Assembly (NCBI RefSeq): GCF_002729955.1
Contig: NZ_PBYA01000034.1
Span: 20,775-84,774 of the forward strand
Length of the DNA stretch: 64,000 nucleotides
Reading direction: 5' to 3'
From: Salinisphaera sp.
GTDB taxonomy: Bacteria > Pseudomonadota > Gammaproteobacteria > Nevskiales > Salinisphaeraceae
This document shows positions 18,097 to 26,735 of the stretch, piece by piece; the first letter of the stretch is position 1, and every line of letters begins with the position of its first letter. The position numbers and the translations under genes were made by a program. Below the pieces are notes generated by a model. That model made no database searches and was not told the origin of the DNA. It worked only from the letters and a program-made list of their open reading frames with translations.

Positions 18097-18750
18097 CTAC
18101 CAGCGTTCGATCGCCGCCCGGGCGGCCGCATTGGCCGGACGTGCGATCAGCCCGCTCTGGGTCAGGGTGATGTCGTAGCGCGCGTTGTCGGCCATGGGAA
18201 CATAGGTCGCGCTGCCGTAGCGGGCATCGACCGCCTTCGCCCAGCCGGGCAGGCGCCTGGCAAGCGCGAAGGCGTTGACCCCCGGTTCTTCGGCGTCGAG
18301 GGCTACCACGCTGCGCGGCCGGGTTCGCTCATCGGCAATATCGCGATATCGACCGCTCAGGCGCTCAAGCCTGAACAGGGCATCGAAGCCGAGCAGATTG
18401 GCCCAGGCCCGCCATTTGAGCACGCGGGCATCGAGCTGAAATTCGTCGCCGGTCAGCTCGAACAGCCGCGGCGCACCGTTATCGCTGGCAAGCGTTGCCT
18501 GAAAGCGCTGGTCGTCCAGCGCCTGGAAGCTCAGCTGTGCCACCGGCTGTTCGTAGCTCAGGCGCTGGTAGGTATGCAGGTTGAGTAGCAGGGCGCCGGC
18601 CAGTGCGGTCAACGCCAGACACAGGCCGCCGCAGGCGCCCGAGCAGGTGGCAGTGAACAGCCGCCGTCGGCGCAGGCGTGTCGTGGCGTGACCGAGCAGG
18701 ACCACCCCGATCGCGGCCAGCGCGGCCAGCGTGCAGTAGACAACGATCAT
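18097..18750 (-). CDS. Membrane-anchored protein of unknown function
   Basis: A 217-residue protein with two N-terminal transmembrane helices (residues 2-22 and about 36-57) and a soluble C-terminal region rich in beta segments (QPVAQLSFQALDDQRFQATL; LFELTGDEFQLDARVLKWRAW). The family is often labelled multidrug transporter in automatic annotation, but two helices do not support transport. Its ATG overlaps the stop of the YggU-type gene (ATGA), so the two are co-expressed. Confidence 0.75.
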   Translation of the reverse strand: MIVVYCTLAALAAIGVVLLGHATTRLRRRRLFTATCSGACGGLCLALTALAGALLLNLHTYQRLSYEQPVAQLSFQALDDQRFQATLASDNGAPRLFELTGDEFQLDARVLKWRAWANLLGFDALFRLERLSGRYRDIADERTRPRSVVALDAEEPGVNAFALARRLPGWAKAVDARYGSATYVPMADNARYDITLTQSGLIARPANAAARAAIERW

Positions 18751-19013
18751 GGCGTGGGCCGGCCCAGGCGCCGGGCGAATTCGCCCGGGTCGATATCATC
18801 GATTGCGACACGCTTGAGCGCGCGCGTCTGGCCACGCTCGATACGTATCGTGGCCGGCGCGACGTGCAGCGCCTCGGCCAGCAACGCGATAACGGCCCGA
18901 TTGGCCTTGCCTTTTTCCGGCGCGGCGCGCACGCGCACTTTGAGCGCGGGGCCCAGCCAGCCGCTGATCTGATCCTTCGATGCGCCGGGTACGACCTTGA
19001 TATCGATTTGCAT
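18747..19013 (-). CDS. YggU / DUF167 family protein
   Basis: An 88-residue protein, the usual size for UPF0235. Conserved marks are IKVVPGASKDQISG, LKVRVRAAPEKGKANRAVIALLAE and the basic tail ending in RALKRVAI. The function is unestablished. Its ATG abuts the T-tract of a minus-strand terminator, so its own promoter must lie in or upstream of that hairpin, or it depends on read-through. It is followed by a coupled membrane protein. Confidence 0.88.
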   Translation of the reverse strand: MQIDIKVVPGASKDQISGWLGPALKVRVRAAPEKGKANRAVIALLAEALHVAPATIRIERGQTRALKRVAIDDIDPGEFARRLGRPTP

Positions 19014-19040
19014 AAAAAAACCGGCGCATCGCTGCGCCGG
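19014..19040 (-). terminator. Terminator after glsB-like gene
   Basis: CCGGCGCA-TCGC-TGCGCCGG followed on the minus strand by seven T. The T-run touches the ATG of the YggU gene at 19013. Confidence 0.85.
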
Positions 19041-19068
19041 CTGTCGGTTTACAAGACCAACGCGTTAA

Positions 19069-19320
19069 TCAACGCGATTTCATCACGCGATACAGCCACA
19101 GCAGCAGGATGGCGCCGAGAATGGCGATCACAAAGCTGCCGAGATTAAAGCCGGATACCGTGCCCATGCCCAGGGCGGTGGAAATGAAGCCGCCGAGCAC
19201 CGCGCCGAGTATGCCGATGACGATGGTCACGATGATGCCGCCCGGGTCCTTGCCCGGCATGAGCAGCTTGGCGACGGCGCCGGCAATCAGGCCGAAGATG
19301 ATCCATGCAATGATGCCCAT
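19069..19320 (-). CDS. GlsB/YeaQ/YmgE-family stress membrane protein
   Basis: An 83-residue inner-membrane protein with three hydrophobic segments. The family pattern is IIAWIIFGLIAGAVAKLLMPGKDPGG, then GILGAVLGGFI and the tail LGAILLLWLYR. Members are linked to general stress responses, but the mechanism is unknown. It is a single gene with its own terminator. Confidence 0.93.
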   Translation of the reverse strand: MGIIAWIIFGLIAGAVAKLLMPGKDPGGIIVTIVIGILGAVLGGFISTALGMGTVSGFNLGSFVIAILGAILLLWLYRVMKSR

Positions 19321-19391
19321 CAGTTAAATCCTTGTTCGTAGGGGGTTCGAGTACTGTGCGCGCCGCCGCAGAGCCGTGCAAGTGGGTGATT

Positions 19392-20201
19392 TTACGCCTT
19401 GCGTCGGTAGCGATCCTTGGCCCGGCGCCCCTTCGCGGCCAGCAGCGGCTGCAGCAGACGGGGCAGCGAGGGCATGAGATAGCCGGCGGTGGCCATCACC
19501 CGGCTCATGGCCGGGCGGCTGCGTTCCACGCGGCCGTCGCGGGCACAGGCGAGGATGAGTTCGGCGATCTGCTCGGGCGTGCTCATGTCCTGGGAGAAGG
19601 TGATATCCGAAACCGAGTCGATATCCTCAAGAATGAAATCGGTGGCGATCGGGCCGGGTGAAACCACGCTCACGCTGATGTCGGTATCGGCGAGTTCATC
19701 GGACAGGGCATAGGTGAAGGCCCGCAGCCCGAATTTGGTGGCCGAATAGCTCGCACTGCCGGCCAGCGGCATATGGCCGGCGATCGAGGCCACGTTGACG
19801 ATGGCCGCGCCGTCGCTTTGGCCGAGCGCGTCCAGCGCCAGGCGGGAAAGCATCAGCGGCGCACGCAGGTTGGTATCCACCATCTGGCCGATTTCGTCGG
19901 CGCTGCGTGTGGCCACCGGCCCGCGATGATGACAGCCGGCGTTGTTGACCAGCAGATCCAGACGCCCGTGCACGGCCAGCGTCTGCTCGATGAGCGCTCG
20001 ACAGCCGGATTCGCTCGATACGTCGGCGGCGATGGCTGTGGCACCGATATCGGCGGCAACGCGCTCGAGCTTTTCGATACCGCGGGCGGCGACGATGACT
20101 TTCGCCCCCGCGGCTGAGAGCGCGCGCGCCGTGGCTTCGCCGACCCCGGCCGAGGCGCCGGTTACCAGCGCGACTCGGCCCGAAAAATCCTGAATGGCCA
20201 T
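19392..20201 (-). CDS. Short-chain dehydrogenase/reductase
   Basis: A 269-residue classical SDR: cofactor motif TGASAGVGEATARALSAAG (residues 14-32), LVNNAGCHHRGP, catalytic Ser in NVASIAGHMP, and YSATKFGLRAF. The position after the second beta strand (AARGIEKLERV) suggests NADPH preference. The substrate is unknown. It lies 4 bases downstream of the DUF1232 gene on the same strand, so the two form an operon. Confidence 0.87.
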   Translation of the reverse strand: MAIQDFSGRVALVTGASAGVGEATARALSAAGAKVIVAARGIEKLERVAADIGATAIAADVSSESGCRALIEQTLAVHGRLDLLVNNAGCHHRGPVATRSADEIGQMVDTNLRAPLMLSRLALDALGQSDGAAIVNVASIAGHMPLAGSASYSATKFGLRAFTYALSDELADTDISVSVVSPGPIATDFILEDIDSVSDITFSQDMSTPEQIAELILACARDGRVERSRPAMSRVMATAGYLMPSLPRLLQPLLAAKGRRAKDRYRRKA

Positions 20202-20205
20202 GGCG

Positions 20206-20628
20206 TTACTCGACCCGCCGCAGTGGGCGCCTGTGTTCGGGGCGGTCGAACCATTGATCGAGCTTCTGGGCGGTGCGTCGACGTACGTCGTCGTTGATGT
20301 ACTGCGAAAGCGCGGCCACGGCCAGCGCGAGGGCCGACAGATCGTCGGTGAGCCCGAAACCGAACAGCCAGTCCGGGATCGCGTCCATCGGCAGGATGAA
20401 GTAGCCCAGCGCGCCGTAGGCCGTCACCCGGGCCCAGCGCGGCGTTTCCGGCCGCTGCGCGGCATAGTGAAGCCACAGGGCCTTTTCCAGCAGTTCGTAG
20501 CCGGCGCGCTTGGCCACCCGCGATACCTTGGTCCAGAAGCGCGTATTGGAATACTGCCCGGCATAGTCGCGGACTTCGGCCGCGCTCTGCGGGGGCTCCG
20601 CCGGTCGGTGAACGGTCGTTACGGTCAT
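20206..20628 (-). CDS. YkvA-like DUF1232 protein
   Basis: A 140-residue protein containing the DUF1232 signature GALGYFILPMDAIPDWLFGFGLTDD from about residue 74, within a hydrophobic hairpin, then a basic C-terminus. The family is small and membrane-associated, and its function is not established. It is the first gene of a two-gene unit with the SDR. Confidence 0.85.
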   Translation of the reverse strand: MTVTTVHRPAEPPQSAAEVRDYAGQYSNTRFWTKVSRVAKRAGYELLEKALWLHYAAQRPETPRWARVTAYGALGYFILPMDAIPDWLFGFGLTDDLSALALAVAALSQYINDDVRRRTAQKLDQWFDRPEHRRPLRRVE

Positions 20629-20723
20629 CGGTACTCCCGGCGCGGTGCGCCCTGGATGAGAACGGTATCACCGAGCGTAGCGCATGCACGGGCCCTGCGC
20701 GTATCCGTATCGTTCGCCGGTCG

Positions 20724-20758
20724 AGGGCGTATCGTCATGAGATATGACGATACGCCCT
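20724..20758. other. Perfect 15-bp inverted repeat overlapping a stop codon
   Basis: AGGGCGTATCGTCAT, a GAGAT loop, then ATGACGATACGCCCT. The distal arm overlaps the TAG of the glutamate-synthase-like gene. There is no T-run on either side, so it is not a classic intrinsic terminator; an mRNA-stabilising or rho-linked structure is possible. Confidence 0.7.
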
Positions 20759-22346
20759 AGATCGCCGGCAGGAAGCTGTGCGCCTGCGCCTTGCGCCAGG
20801 CCTGCTCGTAGCGGCCGTCGCCCTGGCGGGTGAGCAGCTCGCCGGTTTCCAGAAACCGGTAGACCTGATCGGCGGTATGGATTTCGGAGTCGGTGGTACG
20901 CCGGCACAGATGCTCCGGGCGGAGCTGGCCCGGGTGATCGAGGCCGACCGTGGCCACGACTTCCTGCATGGCCGCGACCGTGCGCCGATGGAAGTTGTAG
21001 ACACGCTCGCCCTTGTCGGGCACCACCACCGCGCGCTGACGCCATTTGTTCTGGGTGGCCACGCCGGTCGGGCAGCGGTCGGTATGACAGGATTCCGACT
21101 GCACACAGCCCACCGCGAACATGAAGCCGCGTGCCGAGTTGCACCAGTCCGCGCCCAGGGCCATGTTCGCGGCCATCTTGAAGCCCGAGGTGATCTTGCC
21201 CGAGGCGCCGATACGGATACGATCGCGCAGCCCCGCGCCCACCAGCGTGTTGTGTACCCACACCAGGCCCTCGCGCAGCGGCGTGCCGACATGATCGGCC
21301 AGCTCCAGCGGGGCCGCACCGGTACCGCCCTCGGCACCGTCGACGACGATGAAATCCGGGGTGATGCCGGTCTTGAGCATGGCCTTGGCAATGGACATGA
21401 ACTGCCAGCCGTGACCGACGCACAGCTTGAAGCCCACCGGCTTGCCGTTCGCGCCCTCGCGCAGATCGGCGATGAATTCCATGAGTTCGATGGGGGTCGA
21501 AAAGGCGGGGTGTGCCGGCGGCGACACGCAGGTCTGGCCGACTTCGATACCCCGTGCCTCGGCGATCTCGGGGGTGACCTTGGAGCCGGGCAGCACGCCG
21601 CCGTGGCCGGGCTTGGCGCCCTGGCTGAGCTTGATCTCGATCATCTTGACCTGGTCGTCGTTGGCGACCTGCACGTATTGATCGCGATCGAAGCTGCCGT
21701 CGGCGTGTCGGCAGCCGAAATAGCCGCTGCCAATCTCCCAGATGAGATCGCCGCCAAACTCCTTGTGGTGTCGGCTGACCGATCCTTCGCCGGTATCGTG
21801 GGCAAAGCCGCCCTTGGCCGCGCCCAGGTTGAGCGCGCGGATCGCATTCGCCGACAGCGAGCCGAAGCTCATCGCCGAAATGTTGAGCGTGGAGGCTTCA
21901 TAGGGCTGGGTGCACTGCGGGCCGCCGATACGCACCCGCGGCGGCGTTTCGCTCGGGGTCTTGGCGGCAATGGAATGCACCAGCCATTCGTGGCCTTCGG
22001 CATAGACGTTGTGCTCGGTGCCGAACGGATCGGCGTCGTTGACGTTCTTGGCGCGCTGGTACACCTGCGAACGATGCTCGCGCGAAAAGGGGGCGGCCTC
22101 GGTATCCGACTCCAGCAGGTACTGGCGGATCTCGGGGCGGATCGCTTCGATCATCCAGCGAAAATGGGCCAGCAACGGATAGTTGCGCAGCAGCGCATGT
22201 TCGCGCTGGAAGAAATCGTGCAGGCCCATGCCCAGAAAGGTGACGCTGATCAAAAAGAACAGCCCGAAATAGCGCGGCATGCCGAGGGTGAGATAGCCGA
22301 ACCCCACGGTGGCAACGACGAAGGCGATTAGAGCGATATAGCGCAT
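20757..22346 (-). CDS. FMN-binding glutamate-synthase-like oxidoreductase
   Basis: A 529-residue protein with two N-terminal transmembrane segments (about 2-22 and 27-45), then the glutamate synthase FMN/central TIM barrel. Marks are ISAMSFGSLSANAIRALNLGA, QGAKPGHGGVLPGSKVT, IVVDGAEGGTGAAPLEL, and the Cys cluster ESCHTDRCPTGVATQ resembling the 3Fe-4S site of GltB. It lacks the glutaminase and ferredoxin domains of full GltB, so it may oxidise a related substrate instead of making glutamate. It is a single gene. Confidence 0.88.
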   Translation of the reverse strand: MRYIALIAFVVATVGFGYLTLGMPRYFGLFFLISVTFLGMGLHDFFQREHALLRNYPLLAHFRWMIEAIRPEIRQYLLESDTEAAPFSREHRSQVYQRAKNVNDADPFGTEHNVYAEGHEWLVHSIAAKTPSETPPRVRIGGPQCTQPYEASTLNISAMSFGSLSANAIRALNLGAAKGGFAHDTGEGSVSRHHKEFGGDLIWEIGSGYFGCRHADGSFDRDQYVQVANDDQVKMIEIKLSQGAKPGHGGVLPGSKVTPEIAEARGIEVGQTCVSPPAHPAFSTPIELMEFIADLREGANGKPVGFKLCVGHGWQFMSIAKAMLKTGITPDFIVVDGAEGGTGAAPLELADHVGTPLREGLVWVHNTLVGAGLRDRIRIGASGKITSGFKMAANMALGADWCNSARGFMFAVGCVQSESCHTDRCPTGVATQNKWRQRAVVVPDKGERVYNFHRRTVAAMQEVVATVGLDHPGQLRPEHLCRRTTDSEIHTADQVYRFLETGELLTRQGDGRYEQAWRKAQAHSFLPAI

Positions 22347-22391
22347 GGACTCAATCCAGGCAGTAGAAATCGGGGCGCCGGTACAGCGCGT

Positions 22392-23207
22392 TCATGTCTG
22401 GCACACCGGGCAGAAAAAGGTGCTGCGCTGGCCGATCACTTCGCGGCGAATCGGCCCGCAGCCGCGCGGGCAGGGCTGTCCGGCCTTGCCATAGGCTGCG
22501 AGGCTGAGCTGAAAATACCCGGTATCCCCATCCACGCCGATATAGTCGCGCAATGTCGTGCCCCCGGCGACGATGGCATCGGCGAGTACCTGCCGTATGG
22601 CCGTCGCAAGCGCATGGTAACGCCTCCGGCCGATACGCCCGGCCGGCCGACGTGGATGAATACGCGCGGCGTGCAATGCTTCGCAGGCATAGATATTGCC
22701 CACCCCGACCACGGTCGTGCTGTCCATGATGAATGTTTTCACCGGCGCGCGACGGCCCCGCGAGCGCTCGTAAAGCCAGTCGCCGTCGAACGTATCGCCC
22801 AGCGGCTCGGGGCCCAGATGGGCGAGCAGGGCAAACGTGTCCGGTGCTTCGTCAAGCCAGAAGATCGAGCCGAAACGCCGGGCGTCGTTGAAGCGCACCG
22901 TCCAGTCGTTGTCGAGGGCGATATCGACATGGTCATGGGCGACCACCGGCGTATCCGCCGGCACGATACGCAGCCGCCCGGACATGCCCAGATGCAGGCA
23001 GACATGCCCGGTTTCGGCTTCGAACAGCAGATACTTCGCCCGCCGGTGCACGGTGCGGATCACCTGGCCGGGTAAGACCTCGGCAAGTGCAGCGGAGACC
23101 GGCCAGCGCAGCTGCGGTTGCCGCACGATGACCGTGCGTACGCGCTGGCCGCGCACATGCGGTTCGATCCCCGCGCGCGTGGTTTCGACTTCGGGCAGTT
23201 CGGGCAT
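22392..23207 (-). CDS. mutM: Formamidopyrimidine-DNA glycosylase MutM (Fpg)
   Basis: A 271-residue DNA repair enzyme that removes 8-oxoguanine and nicks at the abasic site. The N-terminus PELPEVETTRAGIEPH supplies the catalytic proline and glutamates. It also has the conserved Lys loop (HRRAKYLLFE), GVGNIYACEALHAARIHP, and a C-terminal zinc finger (CPRGCG ... FFCPVCQT). Length and all catalytic residues are normal. It is 45 bases from the neighbouring gene and read in the same direction. Confidence 0.95.
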   Translation of the reverse strand: MPELPEVETTRAGIEPHVRGQRVRTVIVRQPQLRWPVSAALAEVLPGQVIRTVHRRAKYLLFEAETGHVCLHLGMSGRLRIVPADTPVVAHDHVDIALDNDWTVRFNDARRFGSIFWLDEAPDTFALLAHLGPEPLGDTFDGDWLYERSRGRRAPVKTFIMDSTTVVGVGNIYACEALHAARIHPRRPAGRIGRRRYHALATAIRQVLADAIVAGGTTLRDYIGVDGDTGYFQLSLAAYGKAGQPCPRGCGPIRREVIGQRSTFFCPVCQT

Positions 23208-23314
23208 CGCGACATTCTGCCACGATCATCGAACAGGGCCGCCCCGGCATGGCCTTCTCCCCCGTGAATGCGCCGTCCAAACGGCTGCCGGAATCCGGTG
23301 ATATTCACGCACCA

Positions 23315-23343
23315 TGAACATGGCGCGTTGCCGCCGGTATAAT
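23315..23343 (+). promoter_or_regulatory. Sigma-70-like promoter giving a possible leaderless transcript
   Basis: A perfect TATAAT at 23338-23343 has TGAACA 17 bases upstream as a partial -35. The expected transcription start would fall on or next to the ATG at 23350, leaving almost no 5' leader. This argues against the longer frame starting at 23314. Confidence 0.5.
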
Positions 23344-23349
23344 TGCGCT

Positions 23350-24375
23350 ATGCAGAAACTTAGCTGGCTCAAGCGGATCCTGCCGGATCGATTCATCGTG
23401 GCGCTGCTGTGTGCAATCGCGCTCGCGAGTTTCTTGCCGATCCACGGCACGGCGGCGGTCTACTACGACTATCTCACCAACGCCGCCATCGCGTTGCTGT
23501 TCTTCCTGCACGGGGCAAAGCTTTCGCGCGATGCCATTTATGCGGGGGCGACGAACTGGCGGCTGCATGTGGCGGTGTTGCTGGCCACCTTCGCGCTGTT
23601 CCCGTTGATTGGCCTGGTGAGCCAACCCTTGCTCGCCGGCTGGCTCACGCCGGAACTGCTCGCGGGCGTGCTGTTTCTCTGCCTGCTGCCGTCGACGGTG
23701 CAGTCGTCGATCGCTTTCACCTCGGTCGCCCGTGGCAACATTCCGGGCGCCGTATGCAGTGCCAGCCTGTCCAACCTGCTGGGCGTTTTCATCACGCCGC
23801 TGCTTGCCGGCCTGTTGATCAGCAGCGAGTCGATCAGCGGCGGCGGCTCGCTCAATGCCGTGGTCGATATCCTGGTCAAGATTCTGCTGCCCTTCGTGGT
23901 CGGCCAGATCGCCCGGCGCTGGATCGGCGGCTGGGTGGCCGCCCATCCGAAGCTGGTGAAGTTCGTCGATCAGGGCTCGATCGTGCTGGTGGTCTATGGC
24001 GCCTTCAGTGCTTCGGTGGTGGAAGGGCTCTGGCAGCGCACGCCGTTGTCGGCGCTGGCGGTCATCGCGGTGGTATGTGCCGTGTTGTTGGCCCTGGTGA
24101 TGAGCCTGACTTTCCTGGTCGGTCGGCGCTTTTTCTCCCGCGAGGATGAAATCGTGCTGCTGTTCTGCGGTTCCAAGAAATCCCTGGCCAGCGGTATTCC
24201 CATCGCCAAGGTATTGTTCGCGGGCAGCGCGCTGGGCAGTGCGGTGCTGCCGCTGATGCTGTTTCATCAGTTGCAGCTGATCGTCTGTGCGCTGATCGCC
24301 GCCCGTTATGGCCGTGCGGCGGATGCGGCCGAAGCTGACGATGTCGGCCGTGCGGGCGCGGGAGTCACGCGCTGA
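23350..24375 (+). CDS. Bile acid:sodium symporter family transporter (SBF/YfeH-like)
   Basis: A 341-residue protein with about ten transmembrane segments. Typical pieces are AIALLFFLHGAKLSRDA, LCLLPSTVQSSIAFTSVARGN (the crossover helix) and LLFCGSKKSLASGIPIAKVLF. YfeH-like members are Na-coupled organic anion carriers; the true substrate is unknown. The start is chosen from the TATAAT just upstream. It lies two bases before the MFS gene, so the two transporters are co-transcribed. Confidence 0.85.
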   Translation: MQKLSWLKRILPDRFIVALLCAIALASFLPIHGTAAVYYDYLTNAAIALLFFLHGAKLSRDAIYAGATNWRLHVAVLLATFALFPLIGLVSQPLLAGWLTPELLAGVLFLCLLPSTVQSSIAFTSVARGNIPGAVCSASLSNLLGVFITPLLAGLLISSESISGGGSLNAVVDILVKILLPFVVGQIARRWIGGWVAAHPKLVKFVDQGSIVLVVYGAFSASVVEGLWQRTPLSALAVIAVVCAVLLALVMSLTFLVGRRFFSREDEIVLLFCGSKKSLASGIPIAKVLFAGSALGSAVLPLMLFHQLQLIVCALIAARYGRAADAAEADDVGRAGAGVTR

Positions 24376-24377
24376 GC

Positions 24378-25595
24378 ATGGCTGCGCCGGCCCGGCCGGC
24401 GACCGGCTGGGCCATCGCCGGGATCGCCTTTCTGGGCGGTGTAGGCGGTGGGGTGGTGTTTCCGATTCTGCCGGTCATCGGTATGGATCTGGGCATCTCC
24501 GGCTTCATGATCGGGCTGATCCTGTCGGCGAACCGCATCACCCGTCTGGGGTTCAATCCAGTCACCGGCAGTCTGCTGGATCGCTTCGGTGCGCGCTGGC
24601 CGGTGGCCGTCGGCCTGGCGATCGAGGCGCTGGGTACGCTCGCCTTCTCCTTCGGGCTGGTCGCCGACTCACCGGGCCTCTGGTTTCTCGCCGGGCGGGT
24701 GATCTGGGGCATCGGTTCGTCGCTGCTGCTGGTGGGCACCCTGGCGGCGGTGATGGCCATCGCGCCCCGTGCCAGCCGTGGTGGCATGACCGCGCGCGTG
24801 CGTACGGCCATTAGCCTCGGCCTGCCGGCGGGGCTGGTCATCGGCGGACTGATCGCCGATAGCGCATCGGCCAATGCCGCGTTCTTGACTGCGACCGCGC
24901 TGAGCGTGGCCGCGGCGGCACTGACGCTGTTCGTGCTGCCACCCACGCCCGCGCCAAGGGCTGAAGAAAAGCGACGCCGGGCCGACGGCCAAAGCACCCG
25001 CGAACAGTGGCATGCGCTTCTGAGCGTGAAAACGCTGCGCATCATCTGGGCGGCGAACGCGCTGCTGTTCTTTGCCGTCTCCGGCGTGCTGCTGGCCACC
25101 ATCGCGGTGCTGGTCGATCAGCGCGGCCTGTTCGTGTTCGGGCTCGGCGCGGAAGGCAGCGCCGGGCTGCTGATGGCGGTGTTGATGAGCGCCCGGGCTG
25201 GCGCGTCGCTGGCTGCCGGCGGCGTACTCGATCGTTCGACCTCGCGTACACGCCTGCTGCTGCCGGCCATGGCCCTGGTTGCGCTCGGTTTCGTGGGCCT
25301 CGGCCTGGCCGGCACGTCGCTTACCGCGGCGGCGGCGCTGCTCGTGATCGGCGTCGGTTCGGGCGGGCTGACCATTCCGCTGCTCACGTTGCTCGGCGAC
25401 GTGGCGCCGGCGCATCTGCACGGCCGGGCGTTATCGGTCTATCAGTGGTCGAGTGACTTCGGCGGCGCGCTCGGCCCCGCTGCGGGGCTCGAGTTGGGCC
25501 GTTGGCTCGGCTTTGGGCCGAGCTATGCCGGCGTCGGCGTATTGATGCTGGCGATGGCGCTGCCCCTGTGCTGGCTGATCGCGCGTGAACGCTGA
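24378..25595 (+). CDS. Major facilitator superfamily transporter
   Basis: A 405-residue protein with about twelve membrane helices in two halves, separated by a charged loop (RAEEKRRRADGQSTREQW, about 196-213). The first half has the loop 2-3 motif NPVTGSLLDRFGARWP and the second half has GGVLDRSTSRTRLLLP. The substrate is unknown; the drug-efflux-like N-half suggests export. Its ATG follows the SBF gene stop by 2 bases. Confidence 0.85.
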   Translation: MAAPARPATGWAIAGIAFLGGVGGGVVFPILPVIGMDLGISGFMIGLILSANRITRLGFNPVTGSLLDRFGARWPVAVGLAIEALGTLAFSFGLVADSPGLWFLAGRVIWGIGSSLLLVGTLAAVMAIAPRASRGGMTARVRTAISLGLPAGLVIGGLIADSASANAAFLTATALSVAAAALTLFVLPPTPAPRAEEKRRRADGQSTREQWHALLSVKTLRIIWAANALLFFAVSGVLLATIAVLVDQRGLFVFGLGAEGSAGLLMAVLMSARAGASLAAGGVLDRSTSRTRLLLPAMALVALGFVGLGLAGTSLTAAAALLVIGVGSGGLTIPLLTLLGDVAPAHLHGRALSVYQWSSDFGGALGPAAGLELGRWLGFGPSYAGVGVLMLAMALPLCWLIARER

Positions 25596-25674
25596 CGGCT
25601 TCTGACGCGCGTTTCAAAACCTTCGGCTTAAGGCGCGAACAGCAGATCAGCCCGCCTCCCAGCCACCTGTCTCT

Positions 25675-25703
25675 TGCCTTGATTCGCGTTAATTCGCGGA
25701 CAA
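25675..25703 (-). repeat. Short copy of dispersed intergenic repeat
   Basis: CCTTGATTCGCGTTAATTCG followed by CGGACAAG is a shortened, inverted form of the repeat core. It lies in the 177-base gap between the MFS and phosphoesterase genes, which otherwise shows nothing. Confidence 0.5.
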
Positions 25704-25772
25704 GTCTTCTGTTTTTATGAGGGCGACGGAACGAGTCGTTCGCCGCATCAGGCAAGGCTTTGAGTCGCCGGA

Positions 25773-26669
25773 TCAGTCGTTAGTCGGCGTCGTGCGCCCA
25801 AGCGGGCACCGTCCGGTTTCACGGCCGTCGTTGTCCACGAATACCGTTTCGGCCCGAACCGTATCGCCCTCGACGGTGAGCGCAATATGGTGGCGCTTCG
25901 CGCCGTCGTCCTCGATACGCGGCACGCGCGCAGCGTTGAGGTAGAGCGTGGTGGCGTCCTGGGCCCAGGTATCACGCCAGGCGCCGGTATGCTTGCTGCG
26001 ATGGTGCATATGCCCGGCCAGCACGGCGTGCACGCGCCGGCCCGTGGCATGGGCATGATCGATGGCCGCACGCAAATCTGGGTCGCCGAAATCGCCGTAT
26101 TCCGGGTCGAAGTCGCAGCCGAAGGGTGTACCCGGCGTATTGCCCAGCCCGGCGGGGCCGTTGTGGGCAAGCACAACGAGATTGGCAGGTGCGGCGTCGA
26201 CAAGCGCGCAGAGTTTGTCCGCACTGGACTGGAAATCGGTCACGCCGAACGCCGATTGCAGGTAGTGGCGATAGTAGAAGCGGTTCGGCCCCATGGCATG
26301 GGGACGGGCGACAAGCAGGCCGAGATCGCGACCCAGTTCGGCCAGGGTATAGCCGCCCAGGCGTATGCCGCCCAGGGCCTCGTCGAGCTGGCGTACGCGT
26401 TTTTGCATGCCGCGCGCGCCCAGCCGGGCCGCCAACGGCCGGTTCTTGACCTCGGCGAGCAGCTGCCACAGCCCCACGCCGTCGTGATTGCCGGGAATCG
26501 CCCAGGCAGGCTTGGTGAGCGCGGCGAGCTGGCGGGCGACCGGCAGGGCGTTGACCACCCGCGCGAAGTCGCCCACGAACAACAGCATGTCGTAGTCGCT
26601 GGTATTGAAGAACGCCGTGTCGCGTTCGTCCCAGAAGCCGTGTATGTCGCCGATGACGCCGAATTTCAT
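25773..26669 (-). CDS. Calcineurin-like metallophosphoesterase
   Basis: A 298-residue enzyme with the full set of metal ligands: FGVIGDIHGFWD at the N-terminus, FVGDFARV, IPGNHDGVGLW, VVLAHNGPAGLG and VLAGHMHH. The start MKFGVIGD is chosen because the metal motif begins there. The substrate is unknown. Its start lies 66 bases from the end of the porin reading frame, which runs in the same direction. Confidence 0.87.
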   Translation of the reverse strand: MKFGVIGDIHGFWDERDTAFFNTSDYDMLLFVGDFARVVNALPVARQLAALTKPAWAIPGNHDGVGLWQLLAEVKNRPLAARLGARGMQKRVRQLDEALGGIRLGGYTLAELGRDLGLLVARPHAMGPNRFYYRHYLQSAFGVTDFQSSADKLCALVDAAPANLVVLAHNGPAGLGNTPGTPFGCDFDPEYGDFGDPDLRAAIDHAHATGRRVHAVLAGHMHHRSKHTGAWRDTWAQDATTLYLNAARVPRIEDDGAKRHHIALTVEGDTVRAETVFVDNDGRETGRCPLGRTTPTND

Positions 26670-26735
26670 GGCGAACGTTTTAGGCTGACACGGCTTCGAC
26701 GTCAAACCCGTGCCGTCATGCCGGGCCGGTCGTGA

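Noticed and set aside
18097..18750. Multidrug transporter label for the membrane protein
   Set aside because: Only two membrane helices and a soluble domain are seen.
20778..22331. Long plus-strand frame opposite the glutamate-synthase-like gene
   Set aside because: A shadow: no recognisable domain and no start signal, while the minus strand has clear motifs.
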